Shown here one piece after another: positions 18,060 to 27,979 of a DNA stretch of 64,000 nt. Below the pieces are notes generated by a model. It did not search any database. It had not been told where the DNA came from and worked only from the letters and a program-made list of their open reading frames with translations. Source of the DNA: an uncultured Alphaproteobacteria bacterium (lineage in GTDB: Bacteria; Pseudomonadota; Alphaproteobacteria; Rhodobacterales; Rhodobacteraceae); the NCBI GenBank assembly GCA_913031285.1, contig CAJWEI010000002.1:1-64000 (forward strand). The letters run 5' to 3'. The translations under genes and the position numbers were made by a program. How positions within the stretch are numbered: the stretch's first letter is position 1; every line of letters begins with the position of its first letter.

Positions 18060-18952
18060 TGGAGATTACCCTGCTAGACGGTTCGATTGGACAAGAGCTG
18101 GTGAAACGCTCTGGTGATCCAGCGACGCCGCTTTGGTCAACAAGTGTAATGATCGAAAAACCAGAAATTGTGAGTGAGGTGCATTCCGAATATTTCAACG
18201 CAGGCGCCACAGTGGCGACAACCAATACTTATGCTGTCCTTTATGATCGCCTCAAAACAGTAGATTTAAAAGATCAACGGTTTGAATTGTGGCAAACTGC
18301 TGTGAGAGCAGCAACTGCTGCCCGCGATTCATACGGATCTGGTCGTATTGCTGGTTCAATTGGTCCACTGATTGCCTCTTACCGACCAGAACTTTGTCCC
18401 CCTCCAGATCAAGCAGCTGAGTTTTATGGCGAAATAATCGAAGAGATCGGACCTTTTGTCGACATACTTCTGATTGAGACCATGTGCTCGATTGATCAGG
18501 CCGATGGTGCTATGCGAGCGGCTAAAAAATCAGATCGACCTATCTGGTTGGCATTGTCAGTCGATGATTTTGATGGTGAGAAACTTCGCTCCGGCGAGAA
18601 CCTCGAAGACGTGCGACCAATGTTAGACCAACATCAGCCAGACGCGATTTTGATCAATTGCTCCCGTCCAGAAGCTGTCAGTAACGGCGTTAGAATTATT
18701 TCTGAATTTGGGTTCCAATTTGGCGCCTATGCAAATGGTTTCACCAAAATTTCGGATAGCTTTTTACAAGATTCCCCTACGGTAGATGCGCTCAAACAAC
18801 GTCAGGATATGTCACCAAATCACTATGCTGAATTTGCCATGGAATGGGTTTCATTCGGGGCAACAATCGTCGGGGGATGCTGCGAAGTTGGACCCGATCA
18901 CATCAAAGAGCTTGCCAAAAGACTAATTTTAGCTGGCCACACTATCGTATAG
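18059..18952 (+). CDS. Homocysteine S-methyltransferase family protein (BHMT/MmuM-like)
   Basis: A zinc-dependent methyltransferase of 297 residues. It opens with LLDGSIGQELVKRSGD and carries the three zinc-binding Cys: one in ILINCSRPEAV near 199 and two in VGGCCEVGPDHI near 275. Family members move a methyl group from betaine or S-methylmethionine to homocysteine. It lies between two demethylase-type genes, so betaine is the attractive donor: it would yield methionine and dimethylglycine, the substrate of its neighbours. The frame extends upstream, but ATG 18059 is the natural start. The donor is inferred from context. Confidence 0.8.
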   Translation: MEITLLDGSIGQELVKRSGDPATPLWSTSVMIEKPEIVSEVHSEYFNAGATVATTNTYAVLYDRLKTVDLKDQRFELWQTAVRAATAARDSYGSGRIAGSIGPLIASYRPELCPPPDQAAEFYGEIIEEIGPFVDILLIETMCSIDQADGAMRAAKKSDRPIWLALSVDDFDGEKLRSGENLEDVRPMLDQHQPDAILINCSRPEAVSNGVRIISEFGFQFGAYANGFTKISDSFLQDSPTVDALKQRQDMSPNHYAEFAMEWVSFGATIVGGCCEVGPDHIKELAKRLILAGHTIV

Positions 18953-18962
18953 AGGTATTAAA

Positions 18963-21410
18963 ATGGCGAACCTTCCAAATCAAGCCCGAGTGGTAATTAT
19001 CGGAGGCGGCGTGGTGGGCTGTTCTGTGGCATATCATTTAACAAAACTAGGCTGGAAAGACGTTGTCTTGCTAGAGCGCAAACAGCTTACATCTGGAACA
19101 ACTTGGCATGCGGCTGGGCTGATTGCACAATTGCGCGCGACAGCAAATATGACTAAACTTGCAAAATATTCTCAGGAGCTTTATGGCGCTCTGGAAGAAG
19201 AAACAGGAGTTGCAACAGGGTTTAAGCGGGTTGGGTCGATTACAGTTGCCCTTACAAAAGAGCGCAAAGAAGAGATTTTCCGATCTGCTGCTATGGCGCG
19301 CGCCTTTGGCGTAGATATCGAAGAAGTTTCTGCTGCTGAAATTGGCCATAGATATCCTCATCTCAACTTGGCAGATGTGAAAGCGGGTGTATATCTGGGC
19401 AAAGATGGACAAGGCGACCCGGGCAATATTGCTCTTGCCCTTGCAAAGGGTGCACGCCAGCGCGGCGCTATGATAAAAGAACAGGTAAAAGTTTCTGCTA
19501 TTGAGCGGAAGGATCGCACAGTCATAGGTGTGGACTGGCAGAGCGAAAATGGTTCATCCGGCCATATTACCTGCGATATGATCGTAAATTGCGCTGGTAT
19601 GTGGGGACACGAGGTGGGGCTTATGTCAGGTACCAATGTACCACTTCATGCCTGCGAGCATTTCTACATCGTCTCAGAACCCATTGAGGGCCTTGCTCAG
19701 CTTCCAGTTTTGCGTGTTCCCGATGAATGTTCCTACTTTAAGGAAGATGCTGGAAAAATGATGCTTGGTGCTTTTGAGCCATGGTCCAAACCCTGGGCGA
19801 TGAAAGGCATCCCAAAAGATTTTGAATTTGATCAATTGCCAGAAGATTTTGATCATTTTGAGCCTATTTTAGAAATGGCAGTAAATCGAATGCCAATTTT
19901 GGGCGATGCGGGAATCCATACATTTTTTAATGGACCAGAGAGCTTTACACCAGATAACGCATATCATCTTGGGCTTGCACCCGATATGGATAACGTCTGG
20001 GTTGCTGCAGGCTTTAATTCGATTGGGATCCAATCAGCTGGCGGAGCTGGCATGGCGCTTAGTCAATGGATGGATGCAGGCGAAAAACCTTTTGATCTTG
20101 GAGATGTCGATATTTCTAGGATGCAGCCCTTTCAGGGCAATAAACACTATTTATTCGAACGATCTAAGGAAACCCTGGGACTGCTTTATGCAGATCACTT
20201 TCCCTATCGGCAAAAGGAAACAGCACGTGGTATCCGTCGCACGCCATTTCATGCTCAACTTGCACAGCAAGGAGCAGTTTTTGGTGAGCTTGCGGGTTGG
20301 GAAAGGGCTAATTGGTTTGCCAATAAGAACCAAGATGCAAATTATGCTTATAGTTGGAAGCGTCAAAACTGGTTTGAGAATTCAGCCCGGGAGCATTACG
20401 CAATCCGTAATGATGTGGGAATGTATGATATGTCCTCATTTGGCAAAATACGCGTTGAAGGGCACGATTGCGAAGAATTCTTAAACTATGTATGCGGCGC
20501 AGATATGGCAGTGCCTACCGGCAAAATTGTTTACACTCAATTTCTGAACAGAAATGGCGGCATAGAGGCTGATATCACAGTTACCCGGCTCTCTGAGACG
20601 GCCTATCTTGTTGTGACGCCAGCCGCCACACGACAGGCCGATGAAAACTGGATGCGACGCCATTTGGGCAGGTATAACGCCGTGATCACAGATGTTACTT
20701 CCGGCGAGGGCGTCCTTGCAATCATGGGTCCAAAGGCACGCGACGTGATGCAAGCCGTATCACCTAACAATTTTGACAATGACTCCAATCCATTCGGTAC
20801 GATGCAGCACATAGAGATAGGCATGGGGTTGGCGCGCGCGCATCGAGTGAGTTTCGTCGGCGAACTGGGCTGGGAGGTTTATGTCAGCAGCGATATGGCA
20901 GGACATGTGTTTGAAACGCTGCATCAGGCGGGCCATGATCATTCAATGAAGCTGTGCGGTATGCACGTGATGGACAGCTGTAGAATTGAAAAAGCGTTTC
21001 GTCACTTTGGGCACGATATCACTTGTGAAGATCATGTGCTAGAGGCCGGGCTAGGCTTTGCAGTCAATACCGCCAAACCCGATTTTATCGGGCGGGACAG
21101 TGTTCTGCGCAAAAAAGAGGTCGGGCTAGAAAAACGCATCCTGCAATTCCGTCTGCGTAATCCCGAGCCATTGCTTTATCATAATGAACCAATCCTAAGA
21201 GATGGAGACATTATCGGTTACATCAGTTCGGGTTCTTATGGTCATCATCTTGGGAGTGCTATCGGTATGGGCTATGTGCCATGTGCAGGTGAAACCTTGG
21301 AGCAGATCTTGTCATCAAGCTATGAAATTGACGTTGCAGGTACGTGCTTTGAGGCCGACGTATCGGCAAAACCGATGTACGACCCAAGTTCAGAACGGGT
21401 CAAAGTGTAG
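18963..21410 (+). CDS. FAD-dependent dimethylglycine/sarcosine dehydrogenase-like protein with GcvT domain (copy 2)
   Basis: An 815-residue paralogue of the gene at 15615 with the same order: Rossmann FAD motif VVIIGGGVVGCS near 9-20, TTWHAAGLIAQLR near 50 with the covalent-flavin His, the FAO-M linker, then GcvT domains (FVGELGWEVYVS). The sequences differ enough to suggest different substrates, for example dimethylglycine versus sarcosine. It starts 10 bases after the methyltransferase behind AGAGG, so all three form one operon. The 3' end overlaps the convergent MFS gene by 11 bases. Confidence 0.85.
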   Translation: MANLPNQARVVIIGGGVVGCSVAYHLTKLGWKDVVLLERKQLTSGTTWHAAGLIAQLRATANMTKLAKYSQELYGALEEETGVATGFKRVGSITVALTKERKEEIFRSAAMARAFGVDIEEVSAAEIGHRYPHLNLADVKAGVYLGKDGQGDPGNIALALAKGARQRGAMIKEQVKVSAIERKDRTVIGVDWQSENGSSGHITCDMIVNCAGMWGHEVGLMSGTNVPLHACEHFYIVSEPIEGLAQLPVLRVPDECSYFKEDAGKMMLGAFEPWSKPWAMKGIPKDFEFDQLPEDFDHFEPILEMAVNRMPILGDAGIHTFFNGPESFTPDNAYHLGLAPDMDNVWVAAGFNSIGIQSAGGAGMALSQWMDAGEKPFDLGDVDISRMQPFQGNKHYLFERSKETLGLLYADHFPYRQKETARGIRRTPFHAQLAQQGAVFGELAGWERANWFANKNQDANYAYSWKRQNWFENSAREHYAIRNDVGMYDMSSFGKIRVEGHDCEEFLNYVCGADMAVPTGKIVYTQFLNRNGGIEADITVTRLSETAYLVVTPAATRQADENWMRRHLGRYNAVITDVTSGEGVLAIMGPKARDVMQAVSPNNFDNDSNPFGTMQHIEIGMGLARAHRVSFVGELGWEVYVSSDMAGHVFETLHQAGHDHSMKLCGMHVMDSCRIEKAFRHFGHDITCEDHVLEAGLGFAVNTAKPDFIGRDSVLRKKEVGLEKRILQFRLRNPEPLLYHNEPILRDGDIIGYISSGSYGHHLGSAIGMGYVPCAGETLEQILSSSYEIDVAGTCFEADVSAKPMYDPSSERVKV

Positions 21411-22608
21411 AGACCCTATCAGAAAAAATCTCTGGTGGCGTGATAGTCGGCTGCAAAAGAGCACTCAGCATCCCGAGGATTAAGATACTGCCACTTAGCA
21501 GTAATATCCAAACGCTATCCCCAGTTTGATCTAGCACATAGCCTGCGCCAATCGGCCCCATTATCTGACCAAGGGAGAAAAACACTGTAAATAGAGCCAC
21601 TGCTGCCCCCATAACAGGCTGTGCAACGCTTGTTTTAGCAAAATTAGTTGCCGATGTGGGAACCATGAACATCGCTCCACCAAACATGAGAGCCGATATA
21701 AGGATACTGAAAGTGCCACCAAAAAGTGGGATCAACGCTCCAAGGCCCACGGTTAAGTTTGTCCAGGCAATCGCACGTCCAGCACGGGCCTGCGACAGCA
21801 TGCGACGCCACATAAACGGCGAGGCCATGACAGCAATTCCCATCAATGACCAAACAGCAGATGTCAGAGTGGTACCAGATCCATTAGTTTTCAACCAACT
21901 GACTAAAAACGTCATATAAATCACATAGCCTGAACCGAATAAGAAATATGCGGTTATCGCGGGGACCATGGCTCCGATCCTGAGACCAGAGAGGCGGAGC
22001 TTGGAACCATCGCGCATTTCCTTCACTTGAGAGGCCGCCCAGATAATAATACCAAGCATCACACAACTGGCCAAAGCCATAAAACTCCATGACATTTGCC
22101 AACCAACAGGAAAATGGCGGTCTAGATAGATCGGTAGTAAGAGACCAGTACCCAGCATACCAAGGCCACCACCACCAAAATAGACAGCAATGGCAAAAGC
22201 ATTTAACTTTGGGTTGCTGGGGAATAGCGCCGCAGTAAGTACACCTCCCATCACAAATACCGGCGCACCTCCAATACCGGCAAGGATACGACATAGCGAT
22301 TGTGCCAAAAGATCAGGTGTTCCAGCAGATCCAAACATCGCTAAAGTCGTCAGCATGAACCCAGATATGAAAAGCCGTTTTGGACCGAATCTTCCAACCA
22401 AAAAAAGCGCCATTAGAGCGCCAAGTAGGTAGCCGATCCCATTTGCAGTATTGAGCCATCCAGCCTGTGTATAGGTCCATCCAAGATCTGCACGCATCGA
22501 TGGCAATAATAATGCATAGGCAAACCTTGCAAAGCCATTTGCCATAGCCGGCCCCATCGACAAGCCCACTATGATCAGCCATTTCGTTGTATCACTTTGC
22601 TCATTCAT
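21400..22608 (-). CDS. MFS transporter, YbfB/YjiJ family
   Basis: About 402 residues with twelve predicted membrane segments and the family opening GPAMANGFARFAYALLLPSMRADLGWTYTQAG. The loop-2 motif GRFGPKRLF lies near residue 75. The ATG at 22608 is preferred; a TTG at 22635 is the other option. It faces the second FAD-GcvT gene tail to tail with an 11-base overlap. Cargo unknown; it could export or import something connected with methylamine use, but only proximity suggests that. Confidence 0.8.
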   Translation of the reverse strand: MNEQSDTTKWLIIVGLSMGPAMANGFARFAYALLLPSMRADLGWTYTQAGWLNTANGIGYLLGALMALFLVGRFGPKRLFISGFMLTTLAMFGSAGTPDLLAQSLCRILAGIGGAPVFVMGGVLTAALFPSNPKLNAFAIAVYFGGGGLGMLGTGLLLPIYLDRHFPVGWQMSWSFMALASCVMLGIIIWAASQVKEMRDGSKLRLSGLRIGAMVPAITAYFLFGSGYVIYMTFLVSWLKTNGSGTTLTSAVWSLMGIAVMASPFMWRRMLSQARAGRAIAWTNLTVGLGALIPLFGGTFSILISALMFGGAMFMVPTSATNFAKTSVAQPVMGAAVALFTVFFSLGQIMGPIGAGYVLDQTGDSVWILLLSGSILILGMLSALLQPTITPPEIFSDRVSTL

Positions 22609-22820
22609 ATTTGGACTGTGACAGAAGGCGATCAAACCGCCAATGGTCTAAAAATATTCCGTAGTGTCTTTTGTAAGACTGCAAAAGAGTTTCTTCTGCC
22701 TGGGCCTAAGTTATAAGTCCAGTCTCTCTTCATCGAATCATCGCTTATTAGGCCTGCAGCACACAAATGCATCACCTCGTCTTACGGCGCCAGACGGAAT
22801 AAGGTATGCCCTGTCCTAAA

Positions 22821-22997
22821 TTACTTTTTATCGCGCGCATACTTTTCTTCTTTGGTCCACTTATTATTCCAAGCATTATTACTTAGACCAAGCTCACTGG
22901 GAAGAGGTTTCGTCTTGCCGACGCTGACCTTACCTCCCTTATTAAGAAACTCCTGAATAAGGGCGTCATCTGTAGTTTGTTTGGGAACCTGTTTCAT
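22821..22997 (-). CDS. Small conserved-looking protein, 58 residues
   Basis: ATG at 22997 (AGGG about nine bases upstream) opens a 58-codon frame. The product is hydrophilic and Lys/Asn/Trp-rich, beginning MKQVPKQTTDDALIQEF and ending WTKEEKYARDKK. The balanced composition, ribosome site and position in an otherwise empty gap argue for a real gene. I believe similar short proteins occur in Rhodobacteraceae but cannot name a family. No membrane segment, no Cys. Confidence 0.6.
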   Translation of the reverse strand: MKQVPKQTTDDALIQEFLNKGGKVSVGKTKPLPSELGLSNNAWNNKWTKEEKYARDKK

Positions 22998-23101
22998 AAT
23001 TTCACCCTAGCGTGTCAAAACGACCTTGTCACGCTGCATTGCATAGCGCTGAAGGTTTATGAACGAGGGCCTGCGCACACGCAGCACGCAATGGATTTGC
23101 C

Positions 23102-24085
23102 TCAAGCAACTTTCAGAACAATCTTACCAATATGGGCGCTGCTTTCCATGCGCACATGGGCCTGAGAGGCGTCTTTCAGATCAAATGTGCTGTCCAAAAC
23201 CGGATGAAGTCTTCCCCGATCGAGTAGCGGCCAGACTTTGTCCCGCAGGGTCTGGGCAATTTTCGACTTGGCAAGATTTGACTGTGGTCTGAGCGTGCTG
23301 CCTGTAATAGTCAAACGACGAGCCATCACGTGTACAAAATTAACCTCAACTTTTGGTCCTTGCAAAAAAGCTATTTGTACAAGGCGACCATCATCAGCTA
23401 GGGATTTTATATTACGCGGAATATAGTCACCGCCGACCATATCGAGGATAAGGTTTGCACCTCCCTCTTTTTGCATCGCTTCAACGAAGTCATCCTCTTT
23501 ATAATTCATAGCAACTTCCGCACCCAAATCACGACACGCCTGACATTTCTCGTCAGAACCAGCCGTTGCAAAAACGCGCGCACCAAATACACTGGCCATT
23601 TGTACCGCAGTTGTCCCAATCCCCGATGACCCCCCGTGGACCAAAAACCTCTCGCCAGCCTGCAAAGCGCCACGATGAAATACATTTGACCATACGGTGA
23701 AATATGTTTCTGGAAGACAGGCGGCTTCCTTCAAAGACAACCCTTTAGGCACAGGTAAACAATGATCCGCCTGCGTCACAACATATTCTGCATATCCGCC
23801 TCCAGGCAGGAGCGCACTAACATGATCCCCCTCCTGGATACCAGTAACCCCCATACCCAATTTGACTACAGTCCCAGAGGCCTCTAGGCCCGGCAAGTCG
23901 CTGGCATTGGGAGGTGGGTTATAAAGCCCAGCACGCTGTAAAGCATCGGGCCTGTTCACACCAGCATAAGCCACTTTTATCAAAACCTGACCATATTGGG
24001 GTACAGGAACCGCTCTTGTTGTAGGTACAAGAACTGACGGATCACCCGGCTTGCTGATTTCAATAACCTGCATATCTTTGCTCAT
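23102..24085 (-). CDS. NAD(P)H quinone oxidoreductase, zinc-independent MDR family (PIG3-like)
   Basis: A 327-residue medium-chain dehydrogenase/reductase without the zinc-binding Cys set. The N-terminal GroES-like part contains YAGVNRPDALQRAGLYNPPP and LPGLEASGTV. The NADPH site is VHGGSSGIGTTAVQMA near residue 150. The PIG3/QOR branch reduces quinones or enals with NADPH. AGAGG lies five bases before the ATG. The COQ9 gene ends 24 bases upstream on the same strand, so they may be co-transcribed. Confidence 0.85.
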   Translation of the reverse strand: MSKDMQVIEISKPGDPSVLVPTTRAVPVPQYGQVLIKVAYAGVNRPDALQRAGLYNPPPNASDLPGLEASGTVVKLGMGVTGIQEGDHVSALLPGGGYAEYVVTQADHCLPVPKGLSLKEAACLPETYFTVWSNVFHRGALQAGERFLVHGGSSGIGTTAVQMASVFGARVFATAGSDEKCQACRDLGAEVAMNYKEDDFVEAMQKEGGANLILDMVGGDYIPRNIKSLADDGRLVQIAFLQGPKVEVNFVHVMARRLTITGSTLRPQSNLAKSKIAQTLRDKVWPLLDRGRLHPVLDSTFDLKDASQAHVRMESSAHIGKIVLKVA

Positions 24086-24109
24086 AGAGGCCTCTTACTG
24101 TGAATTATT

Positions 24110-24793
24110 TCAAGTACCTGGAGAGTGTTTCCCCGTCTTGTTTTGCGGCGAACTGATTTTCGAAATCAGCCACTTCGGCCCAGAAAGGATCTGCTGCAGC
24201 GGCGCATTTTCACGCGCTTTGGATTTCACTTTTTCAAACTGCATCACATTCTCAATGCGCCTATCCAAAAACTCCCAAGTCGCCGCATGATCAGGGCTAT
24301 CATCCCCCAACCAAAAGAGTACGCAAGAACCATAAACCGCGCTCAATGTGGCACGTTTGGTATACCAATTCACATCCGTCGAATTATCGCCCAATCCCGA
24401 CCAGATCGCGTCAGCACTTCCCCAGATCAAACGTGCGCCCAACGCCACGTTCTGTGGAAGGGAAAATAGTGCCGCCCCGCGCCGAACAGCCTCTTTATCT
24501 TCAACAGATTGCAGCCTAAAACGAACCGCTGCGGCAACTTTGTCGCGAAACCGCATTGTTGAAAAATCTTCTTCATCTATCCGCAGCTGCATCGCTTTAT
24601 CGCCTTTGACATGAAAAAATACTGCCAGATCTAAAGCTCCACGCGGAAAAGCCAAACGCGCGTGAGACAGCTCTATGTCAGAATCTTCACAGGCTTGGCC
24701 AAAAGCAGCTTCAGACCAACCGTCAAAGGCGACATGTGGCAAGATCGCTGCTAATAATTGGTTTTTCATATCTTCATGCATATCCATAGCCAA
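24110..24793 (-). CDS. COQ9 family protein
   Basis: A 227-residue homologue of the COQ9 ubiquinone-biosynthesis accessory protein, a lipid-binding TetR-like fold common in alphaproteobacteria. Signatures include LLAAILPHVAFDGWSEAAF near 13-31 and the C-terminal WEFLDRRIENVMQFEK near 170-185. Several in-frame starts (24793, 24784, 24772) are possible. It lies upstream of the quinone oxidoreductase on the same strand. In relatives it often neighbours rpsU, which is not seen here. Confidence 0.85.
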   Translation of the reverse strand: MAMDMHEDMKNQLLAAILPHVAFDGWSEAAFGQACEDSDIELSHARLAFPRGALDLAVFFHVKGDKAMQLRIDEEDFSTMRFRDKVAAAVRFRLQSVEDKEAVRRGAALFSLPQNVALGARLIWGSADAIWSGLGDNSTDVNWYTKRATLSAVYGSCVLFWLGDDSPDHAATWEFLDRRIENVMQFEKVKSKARENAPLQQILSGPKWLISKISSPQNKTGKHSPGT

Positions 24794-25763
24794 TTTATAC
24801 TTACTCCCACTGAACTGTTTTACTTATCCTACTCAGTCAAACTAGACCTGTCTTGCAAAAAAAGTAGATCTTAAGAACAAGTTATTACTTTAGACGACAG
24901 AAGTTGAAAACGACAGGCAGGTGAGTGTATGAAATAGCTTTGTTTAGAAGGCACCCAGATCGCTAAAAAAACTGTGGTAAGACAGATTAAGCAACACGCT
25001 TTGCCTACAACTTATACCACACAAAAGCTTGAAGGCTTTTAAAGCAAGTTAAAGGCGGTTTGCCTTATAGAAGCGAATATCCCAGCCGTACTGAAGACTT
25101 TAGAGTGGCGAGAGTAATTAGCAACAAAATTTTTGGACCCGTATGGGCAATGAATAAAAAATATTTCATACCTATCGCTTACGCGTTTACACGCGGATCA
25201 ATATGCTTACTTTGCATTTTAAAAAATAAATATGCCCACCACGAGATAAACCCATGTAAAGAAGTTGTCTGAATATTACATCCCTCTGGACACAATCATG
25301 TGTAAAACCACGATGGCCTTACAAGATAAAATCACATCCATCGTTTACCACCACCCTTGCTGGTCTAAGATCCCAACGGTTTTTGTCATGCCCATTTTCC
25401 ATCCACTAAAAAGCGTCCAAGGGTCAAAAATGAAATAATACAAGACATGACAGAACGCCACAAAGCATAGAGTTTAATGGATAGATTTGCTCTTAATGAA
25501 ATAACGCTTAAAGAGGCAATATATCTCTTGCCAATCATCAGTTTATACCTGAGCCCCTCGATTCTCAACTCACCAACTAACAGGGCGAGGCTTTGTAGCG
25601 CTATCCAAAACTACCGGTCTGGTAATGAAATATATTGGACACTCAGATGGTGCGTGAAACTGCGCCAATTTTCTATTAGGTTTCGCAAACTTAGTCTTGA
25701 ACCTTGCTGTCCTCAGCAGCCTCAAATAGACTGAAGTTGAAGGTAAAACAGGGATTGACACGA
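24794..25763. other. Gene-poor gap of almost 1 kb
   Basis: Only short frames: 25060-25272 plus (70 codons, starting with an unlikely codon), 25298-25438 plus (46 codons from ATG) and 25477-25734 plus. None resembles a family or has a convincing ribosome site, so I leave them uncalled. An AAAAGC-TTGAAG-GCTTTT dyad at about 25022-25039 lacks a T-run. The stretch looks like decayed coding or plain spacer. Confidence 0.5.
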
Positions 25764-26684
25764 ATGGACTGGCAAGCAGAAATCAGAGCAGCAGTGCAGC
25801 GCACAGCGGGGTATTTAGTGAAAACACCAACGACGGTTTCAAACAGTTTTGGGCAATCATTTCCAATTGAGCTAAAATTCGAGCAAATGCAGCATACCGG
25901 AAGTTTTAAACCGCGTGGGGCTTTTAATACGCTCTTATCTGAAGGTGCGCCAGAAGCAGGCGTTGTGGCTGCATCGGGGGGAAATCACGGAGCAGCAGTG
26001 GCTTTCGCAGCCAAAACACTTGGGCATAGTGCTCGTATTTATGTGCCCGAGGTGGCAGGCTCCACCAAGATTTCCCTCATTGAGGCCATGGGCGCCGACC
26101 TTCAGATCGTTCCAGGGAAATATGCTGATGCAATGGTTCAAGCTCAATCTTGGGAAGCCGAAACTGGGGCGCGGCAAGTTCATGCCTATGATACCGTCAC
26201 AACCGTTGCAGGCCAAGGCAGTTTGGCGCATGAATGGCAGAATCAGGGATTGAGTGCTGATACGATATTCATTGCGGTAGGTGGCGGTGGACTTATTGCT
26301 GGTGTTGCAGCTTGGTTTGGTAAGGATAAGAAAATTGTAGCAGTAGAACCGGCAACCTCATGCGCACTACACGCTGCACTGGAACAAGAGGGACCTGTCG
26401 ATGTCGATGTTTCGGGTGTCGCAGTAAATGCACTAGGAGCAAAACGAATTGGGCGAATTTGTTTCGACTTAGCCGTTGAAACTGGAATTCAGTCCATTCT
26501 TGTCAGCGACGAAGCTATTTTACAAGCTCAAAACCTTTTATGGTCGGCCCACAGACAACTTGTTGAGCCTTCAGGAGCCGCTGCACTAGCGGCACTCACG
26601 AGCGGCGCATACATTCCCAGTCGAGGTGAAAAAGTAGCCGTTTTAGTTTGTGGCGCTAACGTTGACCCCAATCCACTAACTTAG
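25764..26684 (+). CDS. Threonine/serine dehydratase-like PLP enzyme
   Basis: A fold-type II PLP enzyme of about 306 residues. The Schiff-base Lys is in HTGSFKPRGA near 46, the substrate loop is ASGGNHG near 71-77 and the phosphate-binding glycine loop is VGGGGLIAG near 175. There is no ACT domain, so it is the catabolic or promiscuous type (threonine dehydratase, serine/threonine racemase or hydroxyaspartate dehydratase). The frame opens at 25704, but the ATG at 25764 matches the family. It converges on ppk2. Confidence 0.8.
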   Translation: MDWQAEIRAAVQRTAGYLVKTPTTVSNSFGQSFPIELKFEQMQHTGSFKPRGAFNTLLSEGAPEAGVVAASGGNHGAAVAFAAKTLGHSARIYVPEVAGSTKISLIEAMGADLQIVPGKYADAMVQAQSWEAETGARQVHAYDTVTTVAGQGSLAHEWQNQGLSADTIFIAVGGGGLIAGVAAWFGKDKKIVAVEPATSCALHAALEQEGPVDVDVSGVAVNALGAKRIGRICFDLAVETGIQSILVSDEAILQAQNLLWSAHRQLVEPSGAAALAALTSGAYIPSRGEKVAVLVCGANVDPNPLT

Positions 26685-26706
26685 GCAATGCAGCTCGTCG
26701 GTGCCT

Positions 26707-27621
26707 TTAATAAATCTTAGGCACATAAAGTTCGTTAGGCAAAACTTGCCGTTCGTAGTCAGGATTGAAAACCCTTTCTGGAAGGGTCACCTTCTCATTT
26801 GGAACATCTTGATAAGGTATCTGACTAAGGATATGCTCGATGCAATTCAAGCGTTCGCGCTTCTTATCATTGCCTTCAACGATATACCACGGTGCTTCTG
26901 CTATATTGGTACGAGCCAACATGTCTTCCTTCGCCGTGGTATACTGTTCCCATCGGATCCTGCTCTCCAAGTCCATAGGGGAAAGTTTCCACTGTTTCAT
27001 TGGATCATGAATACGCGTCATAAAACGTAGCTGCTGCTCTTCATCCGTAATCGAGAACCAATATTTGAGTAAAATAATTCCAGACCGCAGCAGCATTCTT
27101 TCAAATTCCGGAACATCGCGGAAAAACTGTTCAATCTGATCTTCACTGGCAAATCCCATCACCCGTTCTACTCCGGCGCGATTATACCAGGAGCGATCGA
27201 ACAGCACCATTTCTCCACCCGCTGGCAAATGTGGAACATATCTTTGAAAATACCACTGGGTTTGTTCCCTTTCGGTGGGCTTTGGTAGGGCAACAACCCG
27301 CGCAACCCGTGGATTAAGCCGCTGAGTAATGCGTTTAATCACGCCACCTTTTCCAGCACTGTCACGGCCTTCGCAAATAATCAAAACCTTTGCGCAAGTA
27401 GCTTCAACCCAATCTTGTAGCTTGATTAGCTCTGATTGCAGCCGCAACAAATTGCGATAATAGACCATACGACCAAGCGGGTTTTGAACTCTACCTTTGT
27501 AAAGCTCTCGAATTTCGTCCGACAGCATCGGCTCGCTTAATTCATTTTCTACCATTTCGTCGATACTATCTCTAAGCTCTGCTTCAAGCCAATCGACGCT
27601 ATCTGAGTCTTCTTTATTCAT
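26707..27621 (-). CDS. ppk2: Polyphosphate kinase 2
   Basis: A 304-residue PPK2 that transfers phosphate between polyphosphate and nucleotides. The Walker A-type loop CEGRDSAGKGG lies near 87-97, Walker B is MVLFDRSWYNRAGVERVMGF near 145, and the lid LRFMTRIHDPMKQWKLSP near 205. The single PPK2 domain is consistent with class I, but nucleotide preference cannot be read. Convergent with the dehydratase gene. The N-terminal 35 residues are acidic. Confidence 0.92.
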   Translation of the reverse strand: MNKEDSDSVDWLEAELRDSIDEMVENELSEPMLSDEIRELYKGRVQNPLGRMVYYRNLLRLQSELIKLQDWVEATCAKVLIICEGRDSAGKGGVIKRITQRLNPRVARVVALPKPTEREQTQWYFQRYVPHLPAGGEMVLFDRSWYNRAGVERVMGFASEDQIEQFFRDVPEFERMLLRSGIILLKYWFSITDEEQQLRFMTRIHDPMKQWKLSPMDLESRIRWEQYTTAKEDMLARTNIAEAPWYIVEGNDKKRERLNCIEHILSQIPYQDVPNEKVTLPERVFNPDYERQVLPNELYVPKIY

Positions 27622-27979
27622 ACCTATAGTCCTTCGACCAAAGTTTCTTATGCCGTGTCCATCACAAATTATGACTTAGCAGCATGAGATCTGCCTGCCG
27701 ACGTAACGTGGCAAAACATTCTATAAGAGTGCTCTCCCTATTGAGCTAATTGCTCAGCAATTATAGCAAATAGTCCAATTAGATACCTTTGTTATCATAC
27801 TGATTAATTAAAAGCGCACTCATTCTGGCTGGGAAAGGATAAACCTTTTTAAGCATCGGGCAATAACTTTTTGCACTTTGACACTTAAAAGCATCTGATT
27901 TAAGTTGATCACAAGTCTGAGCGGATTAGCAGCCCTAAAGCCTTAAAGCGGATACAGGTTGATCAGATAGGAAGAAATA
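27622..27979. other. Divergent intergenic region between ppk2 and the proline-racemase-family gene
   Basis: About 360 bases, AT-rich, presumably holding both promoters. No hairpin, repeat or small gene that I would defend. Confidence 0.5.

Noticed and set aside
22640-22680. Alternative small hairpins before the MFS gene (GTCTT/AAGAC and CTTTTG/CAAAAG)
   Set aside because: Five- and six-pair stems of low stability without a terminator or conserved motif.
25060-25734. Several 46-86-codon frames in the 24.8-25.7 kb gap
   Set aside because: No ribosome sites, no family resemblance, and overlapping alternative frames.
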